DNA of 64,000 nucleotides from JBGVSA01 sp041807905 (GCF_041807905.1 NZ_JBGVSA010000020.1:17629-81628); one strand, 5' to 3'. Counted from the stretch's first letter, positions 1 to 8,371 are shown. Numbers and translations: made by a program. The notes: generated by a model not told the origin, from the letters alone.

Positions 1-431
1 CGACGGTACGGGGAATCTGCGGACATTCGATGGGCGGACACGGCGCATTGGTTGCGGCGCTGCGCAATCCGAGCCGCTATCGGAGCGTGTCGGCGTTCGC
101 CCCAATCGTGGCGCCGTCGGCGGTGCCGTGGGGAGAGAAGGCCCTCGGTGCTTACCTGGGCTCCGATCGTACACTGTGGGCTGACTGGGACGCGTGCGCT
201 CTCATTGAGCGAGCTGCCGTAGTGCGGTTGCCGATCCTGGTTGATCAAGGCAGTGCAGATGAATTTCTGGAAACCCAATTGCAGCCACAGCGATTGGTCG
301 ACGCTGCGCGAAAGGTCGGCCATCCGTTGGTGTTCAGCATGCGCGAGGGCTATGACCATAGCTATTACTTCATTGCGTCGTTCATCGGGGAACACATTGA
401 GTGGCACGCCCGGGCGTTCGAAAGGGCGTGA
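1..431 (+). CDS. fghA: S-formylglutathione hydrolase, C-terminal part (partial)
   Basis: The reading frame is open from base 3 and is cut by the left edge of the window. It carries GHSMGGHG, the nucleophile elbow of the esterase-D / S-formylglutathione hydrolase family, and a C-terminal Asp (DQGSADEFL) and His (GYDHSYYF) that complete the alpha/beta-hydrolase triad. The family hydrolyses S-formylglutathione to formate and glutathione, the second step of cytosolic glutathione-dependent formaldehyde detoxification. About 142 residues are visible, roughly half of the usual 280. A formaldehyde dehydrogenase gene (adhC/frmA) would be expected just outside the window. Family assignment is firm; substrate is inferred from the family. 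Confidence 0.9.
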   Translation, partial: TVRGICGHSMGGHGALVAALRNPSRYRSVSAFAPIVAPSAVPWGEKALGAYLGSDRTLWADWDACALIERAAVVRLPILVDQGSADEFLETQLQPQRLVDAARKVGHPLVFSMREGYDHSYYFIASFIGEHIEWHARAFERA

Positions 432-515
432 GCCATGGGTGGCCCCAATCGGATACAGTTAGCGGTGTGGTGCTGGCAATTGCCCTCTGAACGCTGACAG
501 CCAAGGAGTCACGGA

Positions 516-848
516 ATGCCTGAATACGAGGACTACGAAGGTACGGCAGGAAAGATCGAGCTCGAGATCGAGCGCAAGCTGATGATTTTGGGGATGGATT
601 GGCGTGACGAAGGGCAGATGCGAGATCTTGCTCGGCGCGCTCTGGAGTTCAATGCTGCGAAGGGTTTTCCAAAGGTGATGCCGGGAGATGGGCAGACACT
701 TGCGAAGATCGAGTTGTTCGGGCTCGTGGGTCTGATGTTGAGAAATATGGAAGAGGGGGCGGACGCCGGCCGTGAGGTACATGGCCGTGACGCATGGAAG
801 GCGGTGGCCCGAGCGCTTTGGAGCGAAAAGGAAGCGCAAGGCAAGTAG
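516..848 (+). CDS. Small hypothetical protein, 110 aa
   Basis: A clean AAGGAG ribosome-binding site lies 8 bases before the ATG, which supports a real gene. The product is charged, with no signal peptide and no membrane segment. The N-terminal half is rich in Glu and Arg and looks helical (around KIELEIERKLMILGMDW); a short hydrophobic stretch (IELFGLVGLML) lies near residue 72. I do not recognise a family. It sits between fghA and the TauE/SafE gene, and its stop lies 23 bases before a parS-like site. Cytosolic location is inferred. Confidence 0.6.
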   Translation: MPEYEDYEGTAGKIELEIERKLMILGMDWRDEGQMRDLARRALEFNAAKGFPKVMPGDGQTLAKIELFGLVGLMLRNMEEGADAGREVHGRDAWKAVARALWSEKEAQGK

Positions 849-871
849 CAATGGCGGGTGCGCGTGGCACC

Positions 872-887
872 TGTTTCACGTGGAACA
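872..887. promoter_or_regulatory. parS-type centromere site 1
   Basis: TGTTTCACGTGGAACA matches the conserved chromosomal parS consensus TGTTNCACGTGNAACA at every fixed position. It is the expected loading site for the ParB encoded about 6.3 kb downstream. It lies immediately before the GTG start of the TauE/SafE gene, and its right half (GGAACA) sits where a Shine-Dalgarno sequence would be. Confidence 0.85.
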
Positions 888-892
888 ATTCT

Positions 893-1651
893 GTGGAATT
901 CTTGATTCTTGGGGCCGGCGCCTTTCTCGCCGGCCTCGTCGACGCCGTGGTCGGCGGCGGGGGGCTTATTCAATTGCCGCTCATGTTGGCGGTCCTTCCC
1001 CAAGTCCCTATTCCCATCATCTTCGGCACCAACAAGGTGTCGAGCATTGCCGGTACGGGTAGCGCCGCGTGGGCGTACAGCCGAAAGATCAGGCTGGACA
1101 AGAGGATTGCGCTACCCGCCGCGATTGCGGCCTTGGTCGGAGCGGCGACCGGTGCAAGCGTGGTGAGCTTCTTATCCAGCGAGGTACTCAAGCCGCTGGT
1201 GCTGGTGATGCTCGTTCTGGTCGGTGGCTATACGTTCTTGAAGCGAGATTTCGGGCGGGAGAAGCGTACGCCGGTCGTGATGAGGCACGTTGGATTGATT
1301 GCGGCCGGGGTTGGTCTTTCGATTGGCTTTTACGACGGATTCTTCGGTCCGGGCACGGGCAGCTTCTTGATCTTCGCGTTCGTCCGTCTTTTCGGTATGG
1401 ACATGCTTCACGCCTCGGCAACCTCCAAGGTCGTGAACTTTGCGACCAATCTCTCGGCGATTGTCTACTTCTCGCTCCATGCGGGTGTGCTGTGGAAAGC
1501 CGGCTTGTTCATGGCGGTTGCGAACGTTGCAGGAGCGCAGGTCGGCACGAGACTGGCTTTGCGACACGGCAATGGGTTCGTGCGCTGGCTGCTGCTGGCA
1601 GTGGTGTCAGTACTTATCGTCAAACTTGGGCTTGATGTAGCCCGAGGGTGA
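893..1651 (+). CDS. TauE/SafE (TSUP) family membrane permease
   Basis: A 252-residue polytopic membrane protein of the TSUP family (probable sulfite, sulfonate or other anion export). Family signatures are FLAGLVDAVVGGGGLIQLPLM near the N terminus, FGTNKVSS, and the second-repeat motif IGFYDGFFGPGTGSF near the middle. Several hydrophobic helices follow the two-repeat TSUP layout. I chose the GTG at 893 because the family starts almost directly with the first helix. An in-frame ATG at 794 would add 33 residues of non-hydrophobic sequence and overlap both the preceding gene and a parS site. The gene ends 19 bases before a 32-base palindrome. Transported substrate is unknown. Confidence 0.82.
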   Translation: MEFLILGAGAFLAGLVDAVVGGGGLIQLPLMLAVLPQVPIPIIFGTNKVSSIAGTGSAAWAYSRKIRLDKRIALPAAIAALVGAATGASVVSFLSSEVLKPLVLVMLVLVGGYTFLKRDFGREKRTPVVMRHVGLIAAGVGLSIGFYDGFFGPGTGSFLIFAFVRLFGMDMLHASATSKVVNFATNLSAIVYFSLHAGVLWKAGLFMAVANVAGAQVGTRLALRHGNGFVRWLLLAVVSVLIVKLGLDVARG

Positions 1652-1670
1652 ATTTAGTCACCCAAAACGA

Positions 1671-1702
1671 AAGGGGAGTGTTCCACGTGGAACACTCCCC
1701 TT
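1671..1702. promoter_or_regulatory. Perfect 32-base palindrome containing parS site 2
   Basis: The left arm AAGGGGAGTGTTCCAC is followed directly by its exact reverse complement. The central 16 bases (1679-1694, TGTTCCACGTGGAACA) are a fully symmetric parS sequence. The palindrome lies between two convergent genes (the TauE/SafE stop at 1651 and the ahpD stop at 1729). The RNA form could be a GC-rich stem followed by a pyrimidine-rich tract, so it may also act as a terminator. The parS role is strongly supported by the sequence; the terminator role is inference. Confidence 0.88.
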
Positions 1703-1728
1703 CTCTCTGTGGCGCTGGGTGTCAGCTC

Positions 1729-2256
1729 TTAATGATGCCCTTCGGCCGCAAAAATCTGTGCGACCGCGTTCACCACGGATGCGATACGACCCACATCCTT
1801 CAACTCGACGGTACCGAGCCCAACCTTTCGCAGGACGTCAGCGTGCGCCGCGATACAGAACTTGCACTTGCCGACGATGCTTGCTGACAGTGCCCACAGT
1901 TCAAACCGACGCTGATCGACGCCGCCGTGAGTGGAGTAGGCATTCATGCGCAGGCCCGCTTGCTGGGTCTTGAGATCGGCGTCGGCCGCCATATCGAGGT
2001 ACGAGTACCAGGCGTTGGTCATGCCCATGATCGAGGCCGCTGTCTGCGCCGCCTGGACCTCTTCAGGAGCCAACAAGCCCGACTCACGGAAGATCTTCAC
2101 TAGCGTCGTGTTCTTGGCCGCAAAGGCAGCGGCCAGCGCCGCACCTACGGCTTCGTTCGCCGGCAGCGAAGAGCGAGCGATAACGCCGTCAATGCTGAGA
2201 CGAACGTCCTTCGCGTAATCGGGGATGAGTTCCTTGATGGCGTTGAGTGCTTCCAT
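1729..2256 (-). CDS. ahpD: Alkylhydroperoxidase AhpD
   Basis: 175 residues, the normal AhpD length. The catalytic motif GKCKFCIAAH gives the redox cysteines C131 and C134 and the conserved H138. In the mycobacterial system AhpD reduces the oxidised AhpC peroxiredoxin, taking electrons from dihydrolipoamide carriers. The gene follows ahpC on the same strand after about 100 bases, so the two are probably co-transcribed and work as a cytosolic peroxide-reduction pair. No AhpF gene is present. It ends 27 bases from the parS-containing palindrome. Family and role are firm. Confidence 0.95.
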   Translation of the reverse strand: MEALNAIKELIPDYAKDVRLSIDGVIARSSLPANEAVGAALAAAFAAKNTTLVKIFRESGLLAPEEVQAAQTAASIMGMTNAWYSYLDMAADADLKTQQAGLRMNAYSTHGGVDQRRFELWALSASIVGKCKFCIAAHADVLRKVGLGTVELKDVGRIASVVNAVAQIFAAEGHH

Positions 2257-2360
2257 GTGTCGTGCTCCAAAATCTACTCAGGAATCCAGCACCCGATCAG
2301 AGTGCCGGTTCCTTGTTTCTTGTCGTCAGAAAAGCTGGGGCAGGGGGTGCGCCGTGGTAA

Positions 2361-2909
2361 TTACAGCGTGTCGCCGCCAACTGCGCGGTTGCACGGGCAT
2401 AGTTCGCCGGTTTGCAGCGCGTCGAGAACACGCAGCGCTTCGGAGGCGTTGCGGCCGACATCCAGCGTATTCACGGTCACGTGCTGAATGACGTTTTCCG
2501 GATCGACGATGAAGGTGGCACGCAGCGCTACGCCGGCTGCCTTGTCGCGAATGCCCAGTTGGTCGACCAACGAACCCGTCACGTCAGCAAAGCTCCAGTG
2601 ACCCAACTTGGACAGGTCCTTGTGATCACGACGCCAGGCCAGCTTCACGAATTCGTTGTCGGTCGAACCACCCATCAGCACCGCGTCACGATCGGCGATA
2701 TCGTTGGCCATCTTGTCGTACTCGACGATTTCTGTCGGGCAGACGAAGGTGAAATCCTTCGGGTAAAAGTAAATGACCTTCCACTTGCCCGGGAACGACT
2801 TCTCGGTGATGTTCTCGAAAGCGGACTGGCCGTTCTCTTCCGGCAGGTTGAAACCGGGCTTCACACCCACAACGTTGAAGGATTCAAGCTTGTCGCCAAT
2901 GGTCTTCAT
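2361..2909 (-). CDS. ahpC: Alkyl hydroperoxide reductase AhpC (AhpD-dependent type)
   Basis: 182-residue peroxiredoxin. The peroxidatic cysteine is C57 in FVCPTE. The C terminus carries a CPC pair (C171 and C173 in GELCPCN), as in mycobacterial-type AhpC proteins that use AhpD rather than AhpF for reduction. It reduces organic hydroperoxides and peroxide in the cytosol. It is first in a leftward pair with ahpD. A symmetric AATCAA-N5-TTGATT element lies 80-96 bases upstream and is a candidate site for an OxyR or other LysR-type regulator. Confidence 0.95.
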   Translation of the reverse strand: MKTIGDKLESFNVVGVKPGFNLPEENGQSAFENITEKSFPGKWKVIYFYPKDFTFVCPTEIVEYDKMANDIADRDAVLMGGSTDNEFVKLAWRRDHKDLSKLGHWSFADVTGSLVDQLGIRDKAAGVALRATFIVDPENVIQHVTVNTLDVGRNASEALRVLDALQTGELCPCNRAVGGDTL

Positions 2910-2988
2910 CTCTCAGAGCTCCTGTGTTGAATTTCGGTCTTCGCCTGCATTGTTGCCAGGCACAGGTGCATTCTGCCGATAGATGACT

Positions 2989-3005
2989 AATCAATCTAAT
3001 TGATT
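2989..3005. promoter_or_regulatory. Inverted repeat upstream of ahpC, candidate LysR/OxyR site
   Basis: AATCAA (2989-2994) and TTGATT (3000-3005) form a perfect inverted repeat with a 5-base spacer, giving the T-N11-A geometry used by LysR-type regulators. CGATAG occurs on both sides (2977-2982 and 3019-3024), 42 bases apart. The position upstream of ahpC fits an oxidative-stress operator. It does not match the E. coli OxyR consensus exactly, so the regulator is a guess. Confidence 0.4.
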
Positions 3006-3085
3006 GCCGGAATGTATTCGATAGGTAAACGCAATTGAACGTGCCGATCGAAGCATGACGCGGGAAACGTCAAACGGAGACAACC

Positions 3086-3631
3086 ATGACAACGGAGAGC
3101 GCTACCCCACTCGAGCCGATGGCCGTCGTCGTGATGGGGGTTGCCGGATGCGGAAAGTCGACAGTTGGGGAAGCCTGTGCGCGGCGGTTAGGCTGGCACT
3201 TGATAGAAGGGGATGAACATCATTCTTCCAGCGCCGTGGAGAAAATGCGCCACGGCATTCCTCTCACCGACGAAGACCGGGCAGGCTGGTTGGCTCGTCT
3301 GGGCAGTCTGTTGAGGCAGGAAGCGGCCCTTCATGAGGGCGCCGTATTGACGTGCTCAGCGCTCAAACGGCAGTACCGCGATGCGCTTCGCGCCGCCGTT
3401 CCGGAGCTTCGCTTCGTTTTCCTGGACATCGACCAGCAGACTGCGCAAGCGCGCGTTGCCGCGCGCCCCGAACATCTATTCCCCGCCAGTCTCGTCACCA
3501 GCCAGTTCGCCACACTCGAGTCGCCGATCGGGGAGCCAAACGTATTGCGAGTATCGGCCACCGATCCACTGGACGAGGTGGTCGCCACTGTTGTTGCATG
3601 GATGACTTCCTCCGATCGAAGCCCCAAGTGA
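3086..3631 (+). CDS. gntK: Gluconokinase
   Basis: 181 residues, typical of GntK/IdnK. The P-loop GVAGCGKST lies at residues 18-26, followed by GWHLIEGDEHH and the family motif GIPLTDEDRAGWL. LTCSALKRQYRDALR matches the gluconokinase lid region. It phosphorylates D-gluconate to 6-phosphogluconate in the cytosol, feeding the pentose-phosphate and Entner-Doudoroff routes. It is divergent from ahpC, with 176 bases between the two starts. No gluconate permease is adjacent. Confidence 0.93.
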   Translation: MTTESATPLEPMAVVVMGVAGCGKSTVGEACARRLGWHLIEGDEHHSSSAVEKMRHGIPLTDEDRAGWLARLGSLLRQEAALHEGAVLTCSALKRQYRDALRAAVPELRFVFLDIDQQTAQARVAARPEHLFPASLVTSQFATLESPIGEPNVLRVSATDPLDEVVATVVAWMTSSDRSPK

Positions 3632-3826
3632 AGGCCACAGTGGTGTGCCGCGATTTCCGATTGAATTCGAATGACGGATGAAAAGCAGCCCTTTCTGCAC
3701 CGAACGACGGCCCCAAGGGCCTGAAAAGGTGTGAACTTATCTCGCAAGCCCATGTTTCGACTAGGATTTTTGTCTCTGTCGACGTATCATTACTGCCCCT
3801 CCCCGCACCACCCGGATCGTTTCCCC

Positions 3827-5755
3827 ATGAAAGTCGCCAGTGTTTTTCCCGATCGTTTCGACGTCATCGTCGTCGGCGGCGGCCATGCCGGGACCGAAGC
3901 AGCCCTGGCGGCGGCGCGCGCAGGCGTCAAAACGCTCCTGCTCACCCATAACATCGAAACACTCGGCCAGATGAGCTGCAATCCGTCCATCGGCGGGATC
4001 GGCAAGGGACATCTGGTGAAGGAAGTCGATGCACTGGGCGGCGCCATGGCAGAGGCCACGGATGAAGGCGGCATTCAGTTTCGTACGCTCAATGCCAGCA
4101 AGGGGCCGGCGGTGCGCGCCACGCGCGCCCAGGCTGACCGCGTGTTGTACAAGGCGGCCGTCCGCCGTCGTCTCGAAAATCAGCCCAACCTCACGCTGTT
4201 CCAGCAGGCCGTCGACGACATCGTGCTCGAGGGCGACCGCGCCGTCGGCGTGGTCACGCAGATCGGTCTGCGCTTTGATGCGTCCGCCGTGGTGCTGACG
4301 GCGGGCACCTTCCTCAATGGGTTGGTGCACGTGGGTTTGCAGAATTACTCCGCCGGCCGGGCAGGGGATCCGCCTGCCATCTCGCTGTCGCATCGCTTGC
4401 GCGAAATGGCATTGCCGGTCGGCCGGCTGAAAACGGGGACACCGCCGCGCATCGACGGCAAGAGCATCGATTTCTCGGTGATGGAAGAGCAACCGGGCGA
4501 CAACCCGGAACCGGTGTTCTCCTTCCTCGGTTCGCGCGCGCAGCATCCGCGCCAACTGCCGTGCTGGATTACGCGAACCAACGCTGCGACCCACGACATC
4601 ATCCGCGCCAACCTGGACCGTTCGCCGATGTATTCGGGTGTCATCGAAGGGGTGGGGCCGCGCTATTGCCCTTCGATCGAAGACAAGATCCATCGTTTCG
4701 CGGACAAGGACAGCCACAACGTCTTCCTCGAACCAGAAGGCCTGGAGACGCACGAGTTCTATCCCAATGGCATTTCCACGTCGCTGCCCTTCGATGTGCA
4801 ATTGCAGATCGTGCGCAGCATCCGCGGCATGGAAAACGCGCACATCCTGCGTCCAGGCTACGCGATCGAATACGACTACTTCGATCCGCGCAACCTCAAG
4901 AGCAGCCTCGAAACAAAGTCGATCCGGGGCCTGTTCTTCGCCGGGCAGATCAACGGCACCACCGGCTACGAAGAAGCTGCCGCGCAAGGTTTGCTGGCCG
5001 GCATCAATGCCGCGTTGCTCGTGCAAGGCAAAGACGCCTGGTGCCCACGCCGCGAAGAGGCGTACCTCGGCGTGCTGGTGGACGATCTCATCACACGCGG
5101 TGTCTCTGAACCGTATCGCATGTTCACCTCGCGCGCCGAATATCGCCTGAGCCTGCGCGAAGACAACGCCGACCTGCGCTTGACCGAAATCGGCCGCCAG
5201 CTTGGCCTGGTCAACGATGCGCGCTGGGATGCGTTCAGCCGCAAGCGCGAGGCCATCGAACGCGAGGCCGAACGCCTGAAGCAACTGTGGGCGCGCCCCG
5301 CGGCCCTCGGCGTGGAGGAGCAGGAGGCCATCTTCGGCAAGACGCTCGAACGCGAGTACAACTACTTCAATCTGCTGCGCCGCCCTGGTGTGAGCTATGA
5401 ACAACTCATGAGCCTGACTGGCGCGCCGACCGATCCGCTGACGGACCCGCAGTCCATCGAGCAGGTTGAAATCCAGGCCAAGTACCAGGGTTACATCGAT
5501 CGCCAGCAGGACGAAGTCGCACGCACCGCGCAGCAGGAAAATACGCGCCTGCCTGCCGATCTCGACTACGGCACTGTGCGTGGCCTGTCGCGCGAGGTGC
5601 AGCAGAAACTCACCCAACACCGGCCCGAAACCATCGGCCAGGCCTCGCGCATCCAGGGGATCACGCCGGCGGCGGTTTCGCTGCTGCTCATCTATCTGAA
5701 GAAGAACGAGCTGGCTGCACGTTCGACCTCGACCACGGGTGAGCACGCCGCATGA
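3827..5755 (+). CDS. mnmG: tRNA uridine-5-carboxymethylaminomethyl modification enzyme MnmG (GidA)
   Basis: 642-residue FAD protein that, with MnmE, installs the cmnm5 group on wobble uridine U34 of certain tRNAs. The dinucleotide-binding motif DVIVVGGGHAGTEA is at residues 12-25, followed by the GidA signatures CNPSIGGIGKGHLVKEVDALGG and GTTGYEEAAAQGL. The C-terminal helical domain ends with EIQAKYQGYIDRQ and the ITPAAVSLLLIYLKK region. I chose the ATG at 3827 because homologues begin a few residues before the FAD motif; the upstream in-frame ATG at 3731 adds an unlikely extension. Its stop overlaps the rsmG start (ATGA). Confidence 0.96.
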   Translation: MKVASVFPDRFDVIVVGGGHAGTEAALAAARAGVKTLLLTHNIETLGQMSCNPSIGGIGKGHLVKEVDALGGAMAEATDEGGIQFRTLNASKGPAVRATRAQADRVLYKAAVRRRLENQPNLTLFQQAVDDIVLEGDRAVGVVTQIGLRFDASAVVLTAGTFLNGLVHVGLQNYSAGRAGDPPAISLSHRLREMALPVGRLKTGTPPRIDGKSIDFSVMEEQPGDNPEPVFSFLGSRAQHPRQLPCWITRTNAATHDIIRANLDRSPMYSGVIEGVGPRYCPSIEDKIHRFADKDSHNVFLEPEGLETHEFYPNGISTSLPFDVQLQIVRSIRGMENAHILRPGYAIEYDYFDPRNLKSSLETKSIRGLFFAGQINGTTGYEEAAAQGLLAGINAALLVQGKDAWCPRREEAYLGVLVDDLITRGVSEPYRMFTSRAEYRLSLREDNADLRLTEIGRQLGLVNDARWDAFSRKREAIEREAERLKQLWARPAALGVEEQEAIFGKTLEREYNYFNLLRRPGVSYEQLMSLTGAPTDPLTDPQSIEQVEIQAKYQGYIDRQQDEVARTAQQENTRLPADLDYGTVRGLSREVQQKLTQHRPETIGQASRIQGITPAAVSLLLIYLKKNELAARSTSTTGEHAA

Positions 5756-6375
5756 GCGCTGCGCACCGACTCGATGAGCGCATCGCCGCGCTCGGCCTCG
5801 ACCTGTCGCGCGAAACCTGCGACAAGCTGCTTGCCTACGTGGCACTGATCCTCAAATGGAACAAGGTCTACAACCTGACTGCCATCCGCGATGAGGCGCA
5901 GGCCATCGACCTGCACATCGCCGATTCGCTCACGCTGTTGCCGCACGTCGATGTGGCACGGCTGGCGGACATCGGTGCCGGCGCCGGACTGCCGGGCCTG
6001 GTGTTGGCGATCTGCCGGCCGCAATTGCAGGTCGAGCTGGTCGATACCGTCGACAAAAAATGCGTGTTCATGCGCCAGGCCGCGGGCCAGCTCGGGCTTG
6101 CCAACGTGAAGGTGCATCACACGCGCGTCGAGAAGTGGCAGCCCGAGGCGCCTTTCGATGCCATTACTTCGCGCGCTTTTGCCGAACTGGCCGACTTCAT
6201 TGCGTGGACCGAACATCTGCTCGCACCGCAGGGCAAATGGCTGGCCATGAAAGGCGTGTATCCTTCCGACGAAATCTCGCGCTTGCCGGGGGGCGTGCGC
6301 GTGGCCGAGAGCATCCCGCTGACCGTACCGGGCGTGGATGTGGAGCGGCACCTCATCGTCATTCGCAGGGACTGA
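5752..6375 (+). CDS. rsmG: 16S rRNA (guanine-527-N7)-methyltransferase RsmG (GidB)
   Basis: 207 residues. The Rossmann SAM-binding motif ADIGAGAGLPGLVLAI is followed by the acidic ribose-binding region VELVDTVDKKCVFM. SRAFAELADF and APQGKWLAMKG are conserved RsmG segments. It methylates N7 of G527 in 16S rRNA. It overlaps mnmG by 4 bases and is followed one base later by parA, so mnmG, rsmG, parA and parB probably form one transcription unit, the usual arrangement in Burkholderiales. Confidence 0.96.
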   Translation: MSAAHRLDERIAALGLDLSRETCDKLLAYVALILKWNKVYNLTAIRDEAQAIDLHIADSLTLLPHVDVARLADIGAGAGLPGLVLAICRPQLQVELVDTVDKKCVFMRQAAGQLGLANVKVHHTRVEKWQPEAPFDAITSRAFAELADFIAWTEHLLAPQGKWLAMKGVYPSDEISRLPGGVRVAESIPLTVPGVDVERHLIVIRRD

Positions 6376-6376
6376 C

Positions 6377-7147
6377 ATGGCTCGCATTTTCGCAGTCGCC
6401 AACCAGAAGGGTGGCGTAGGCAAGACGACCACCACCGTTAACCTTTCCGCAGCGTTGGCCGCTCATGGGCAGCGCGTCCTGCTGGTCGACCTCGATCCGC
6501 AAGGCAACGCCACCATGGGCTCGGGCGTCGACAAGCGCGCAGCACCGGCAACGGTGTATCACATGCTGGTCGGCCTCAATACGCTGCAGGAAGTCCGCCA
6601 GCGTTCCGAGTCGGGCGGCTACGATGTGTTGCCCTCCAATCGCGATCTGGCCGGCGCCGAAGTCGAAATGGTCGAGCTGGAAAACCGCGAGCGACGGCTC
6701 AAGGATGCGCTCGCGGCGGTCGACGACGAATATGACTTTGTCCTTATCGACTGCCCTCCGAGTCTGTCGATGCTCACGCTCAACGGCCTGTGCGGCGCGC
6801 ATGGCGTGATCATCCCCATGCAATGCGAGTACTACGCGCTTGAAGGTCTCTCCGATCTGGTCAACACCATCAAGCAGGTGCACGCCAAGCTCAACCGCGA
6901 TCTGAAGATCATCGGGCTGTTGCGCGTCATGTTCGATCCGCGCAGCACGCTGTCGCAGCAGGTTTCGGCGCAGCTCGAATCGCATTTCGGCGACAAGGTG
7001 TTCCGTGCCATCATTCCGCGCAACGTGCGTCTGGCCGAAGCGCCCAGCCACGGCATGCCCGGCGTGGTGTTCGACAAGGCCGCCAAGGGCTCGCAGGCTT
7101 ATCTCGCCTTTGCCGAAGAAATGATCGGCCGCGTGGCCACGCTATAG
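6377..7147 (+). CDS. parA: Chromosome partitioning ATPase ParA (Soj)
   Basis: 256 residues. The deviant Walker A motif KGGVGKTT lies at residues 11-18, Walker A' at LLVDLDPQGNAT and Walker B at FVLIDCPPSLSMLT. It starts directly with the nucleotide-binding fold and has no N-terminal DNA-binding extension, which is the chromosomal Soj type. It binds DNA non-specifically as an ATP dimer and moves ParB-parS complexes during segregation. The ATG at 6377 was chosen because the P-loop then lies at the family's usual distance. It is followed by parB after 28 bases. Confidence 0.97.
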   Translation: MARIFAVANQKGGVGKTTTTVNLSAALAAHGQRVLLVDLDPQGNATMGSGVDKRAAPATVYHMLVGLNTLQEVRQRSESGGYDVLPSNRDLAGAEVEMVELENRERRLKDALAAVDDEYDFVLIDCPPSLSMLTLNGLCGAHGVIIPMQCEYYALEGLSDLVNTIKQVHAKLNRDLKIIGLLRVMFDPRSTLSQQVSAQLESHFGDKVFRAIIPRNVRLAEAPSHGMPGVVFDKAAKGSQAYLAFAEEMIGRVATL

Positions 7148-7175
7148 CGCCGCGCTGCACAACCGGATCCCGCTC

Positions 7176-8030
7176 ATGAGCACACCCAAGAAAAAAGGCC
7201 TCGGTCGCGGCCTCGAAGCCCTGTTGGGCGGCGACACCTTGCCGGCTGACGGTGGCAACCTGTCGACCCTGCCGGTCGACGCGCTGCAGCCAGGCAAGTA
7301 TCAGCCTCGCACACGCATGGATGCTGGCAGTCTCGAGGAGCTGGCCGCATCGATCCGGGCGCAAGGTCTGATGCAACCGATCATCGTGCGGCCGGTCGGT
7401 GGCGGGCGCCACGAGATCATTGCCGGCGAGCGCCGCTGGCGCGCGTCGCAACTGGCCGAACTGGCCGAGGTGCCGGTCATCATCCGCGAGATTCCGGATG
7501 AAGCCGCGCTGGCGATGTCGCTGATCGAGAACATCCAGCGCGAAGACCTCAACCCGCTTGAAGAGGCCACTGGCATCCAGCGCCTCATCGACGAATTCGG
7601 CATGACGCACCAGCAGGCTGCCGACGCCGTGGGGCGCTCGCGGCCGGCGACGTCGAACCTGCTGCGCTTGCTGCAATTGCCCGAGCCGGTGCGTGAACTG
7701 CTCATGGCCGGCGATATCGAAATGGGTCATGCGCGCGCGCTGCTGGCACTGGCGGGTGCGGATCAGATCCTGGTGGCCAACCAGATCGTCGCCAAACGGC
7801 TTTCCGTGCGCGAAGCTGAAAAACTGGTCAACAGCCTGCTCAAGCCGAAGGACGAAAAATCCTTCAAGCGCCATGAAGCCAGCCGCGACGTTCTGCGCCT
7901 GGAGGAAGAACTCGCCGATCGCCTTGGCGCGACGGTCAAGATCAAGGCCAACAAAAAGGGGGCGGGTTCGGTGACCATCGAGTTCGGCAATCTCGACCAA
8001 CTCGACGGCCTGCTCGAACGCATCCGCTGA
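7176..8030 (+). CDS. parB: Chromosome partitioning protein ParB
   Basis: 284 residues. The N terminus KKKGLGRGLEALLGG is the ParA-interacting segment. The CTP-binding motif GERRWRA is at residues 84-90, followed by ENIQREDLNPLEEA. A helix-turn-helix around MTHQQAADAVGRSRPATSNLLRL reads parS. The C-terminal dimerisation domain ends with the LDGLLERIR stretch. ParB loads at parS, spreads as a CTP-dependent clamp, and organises the origin region. Two matching parS sites lie at 872-887 and 1679-1694. Confidence 0.97.
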   Translation: MSTPKKKGLGRGLEALLGGDTLPADGGNLSTLPVDALQPGKYQPRTRMDAGSLEELAASIRAQGLMQPIIVRPVGGGRHEIIAGERRWRASQLAELAEVPVIIREIPDEAALAMSLIENIQREDLNPLEEATGIQRLIDEFGMTHQQAADAVGRSRPATSNLLRLLQLPEPVRELLMAGDIEMGHARALLALAGADQILVANQIVAKRLSVREAEKLVNSLLKPKDEKSFKRHEASRDVLRLEEELADRLGATVKIKANKKGAGSVTIEFGNLDQLDGLLERIR

Positions 8031-8038
8031 CTGACGCC

Positions 8039-8371
8039 ATGGCGATGCCGCCGCTCCAGCGCCTGACGCACGGATTGCCTGCGCCGGGCACGGACGAAGA
8101 CATCCTGCCGCTGTACGCTTCACAGGGCGTGCTCATCGAACGCATCGTCTCTCACCGCCACGCCAGCCCGCCCGGTTTCTGGTACGACCAGCCCCACGAT
8201 GAATGGGTGACGCTCGTCCAGGGCCGTGCCGAACTGCAATTCGAAGAAGGATCCCAGCAGCTTGTGGCGGGCGATTCAGTGTTGATTCCTGCACATTGCA
8301 GGCATCGCGTGGCATCCACCGGGACTGACACGGTGTGGCTCGCCGTTCATCTGCCGGTCGTTGCGGACTGA
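8039..8371 (+). CDS. Single-domain cupin protein
   Basis: 110-residue cupin. It contains DEWVTLVQGRAELQFEEGSQQLVAGDSVLIPAHCRHRV, a recognisable two-motif cupin core with possible metal ligands in HDE of motif 1 and the C-x-H-R-H segment of motif 2. Function is unknown; the fold is used by many small binding and regulatory proteins. It begins 8 bases after the parB stop on the same strand and is probably read through from that operon. No signal peptide is present, so it is likely cytosolic. Confidence 0.75.
   Translation: MAMPPLQRLTHGLPAPGTDEDILPLYASQGVLIERIVSHRHASPPGFWYDQPHDEWVTLVQGRAELQFEEGSQQLVAGDSVLIPAHCRHRVASTGTDTVWLAVHLPVVAD

Noticed and set aside
3761..5845. 694-residue open frame antisense to mnmG
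   Set aside because: Shadow of mnmG codon usage, with no domain signature.
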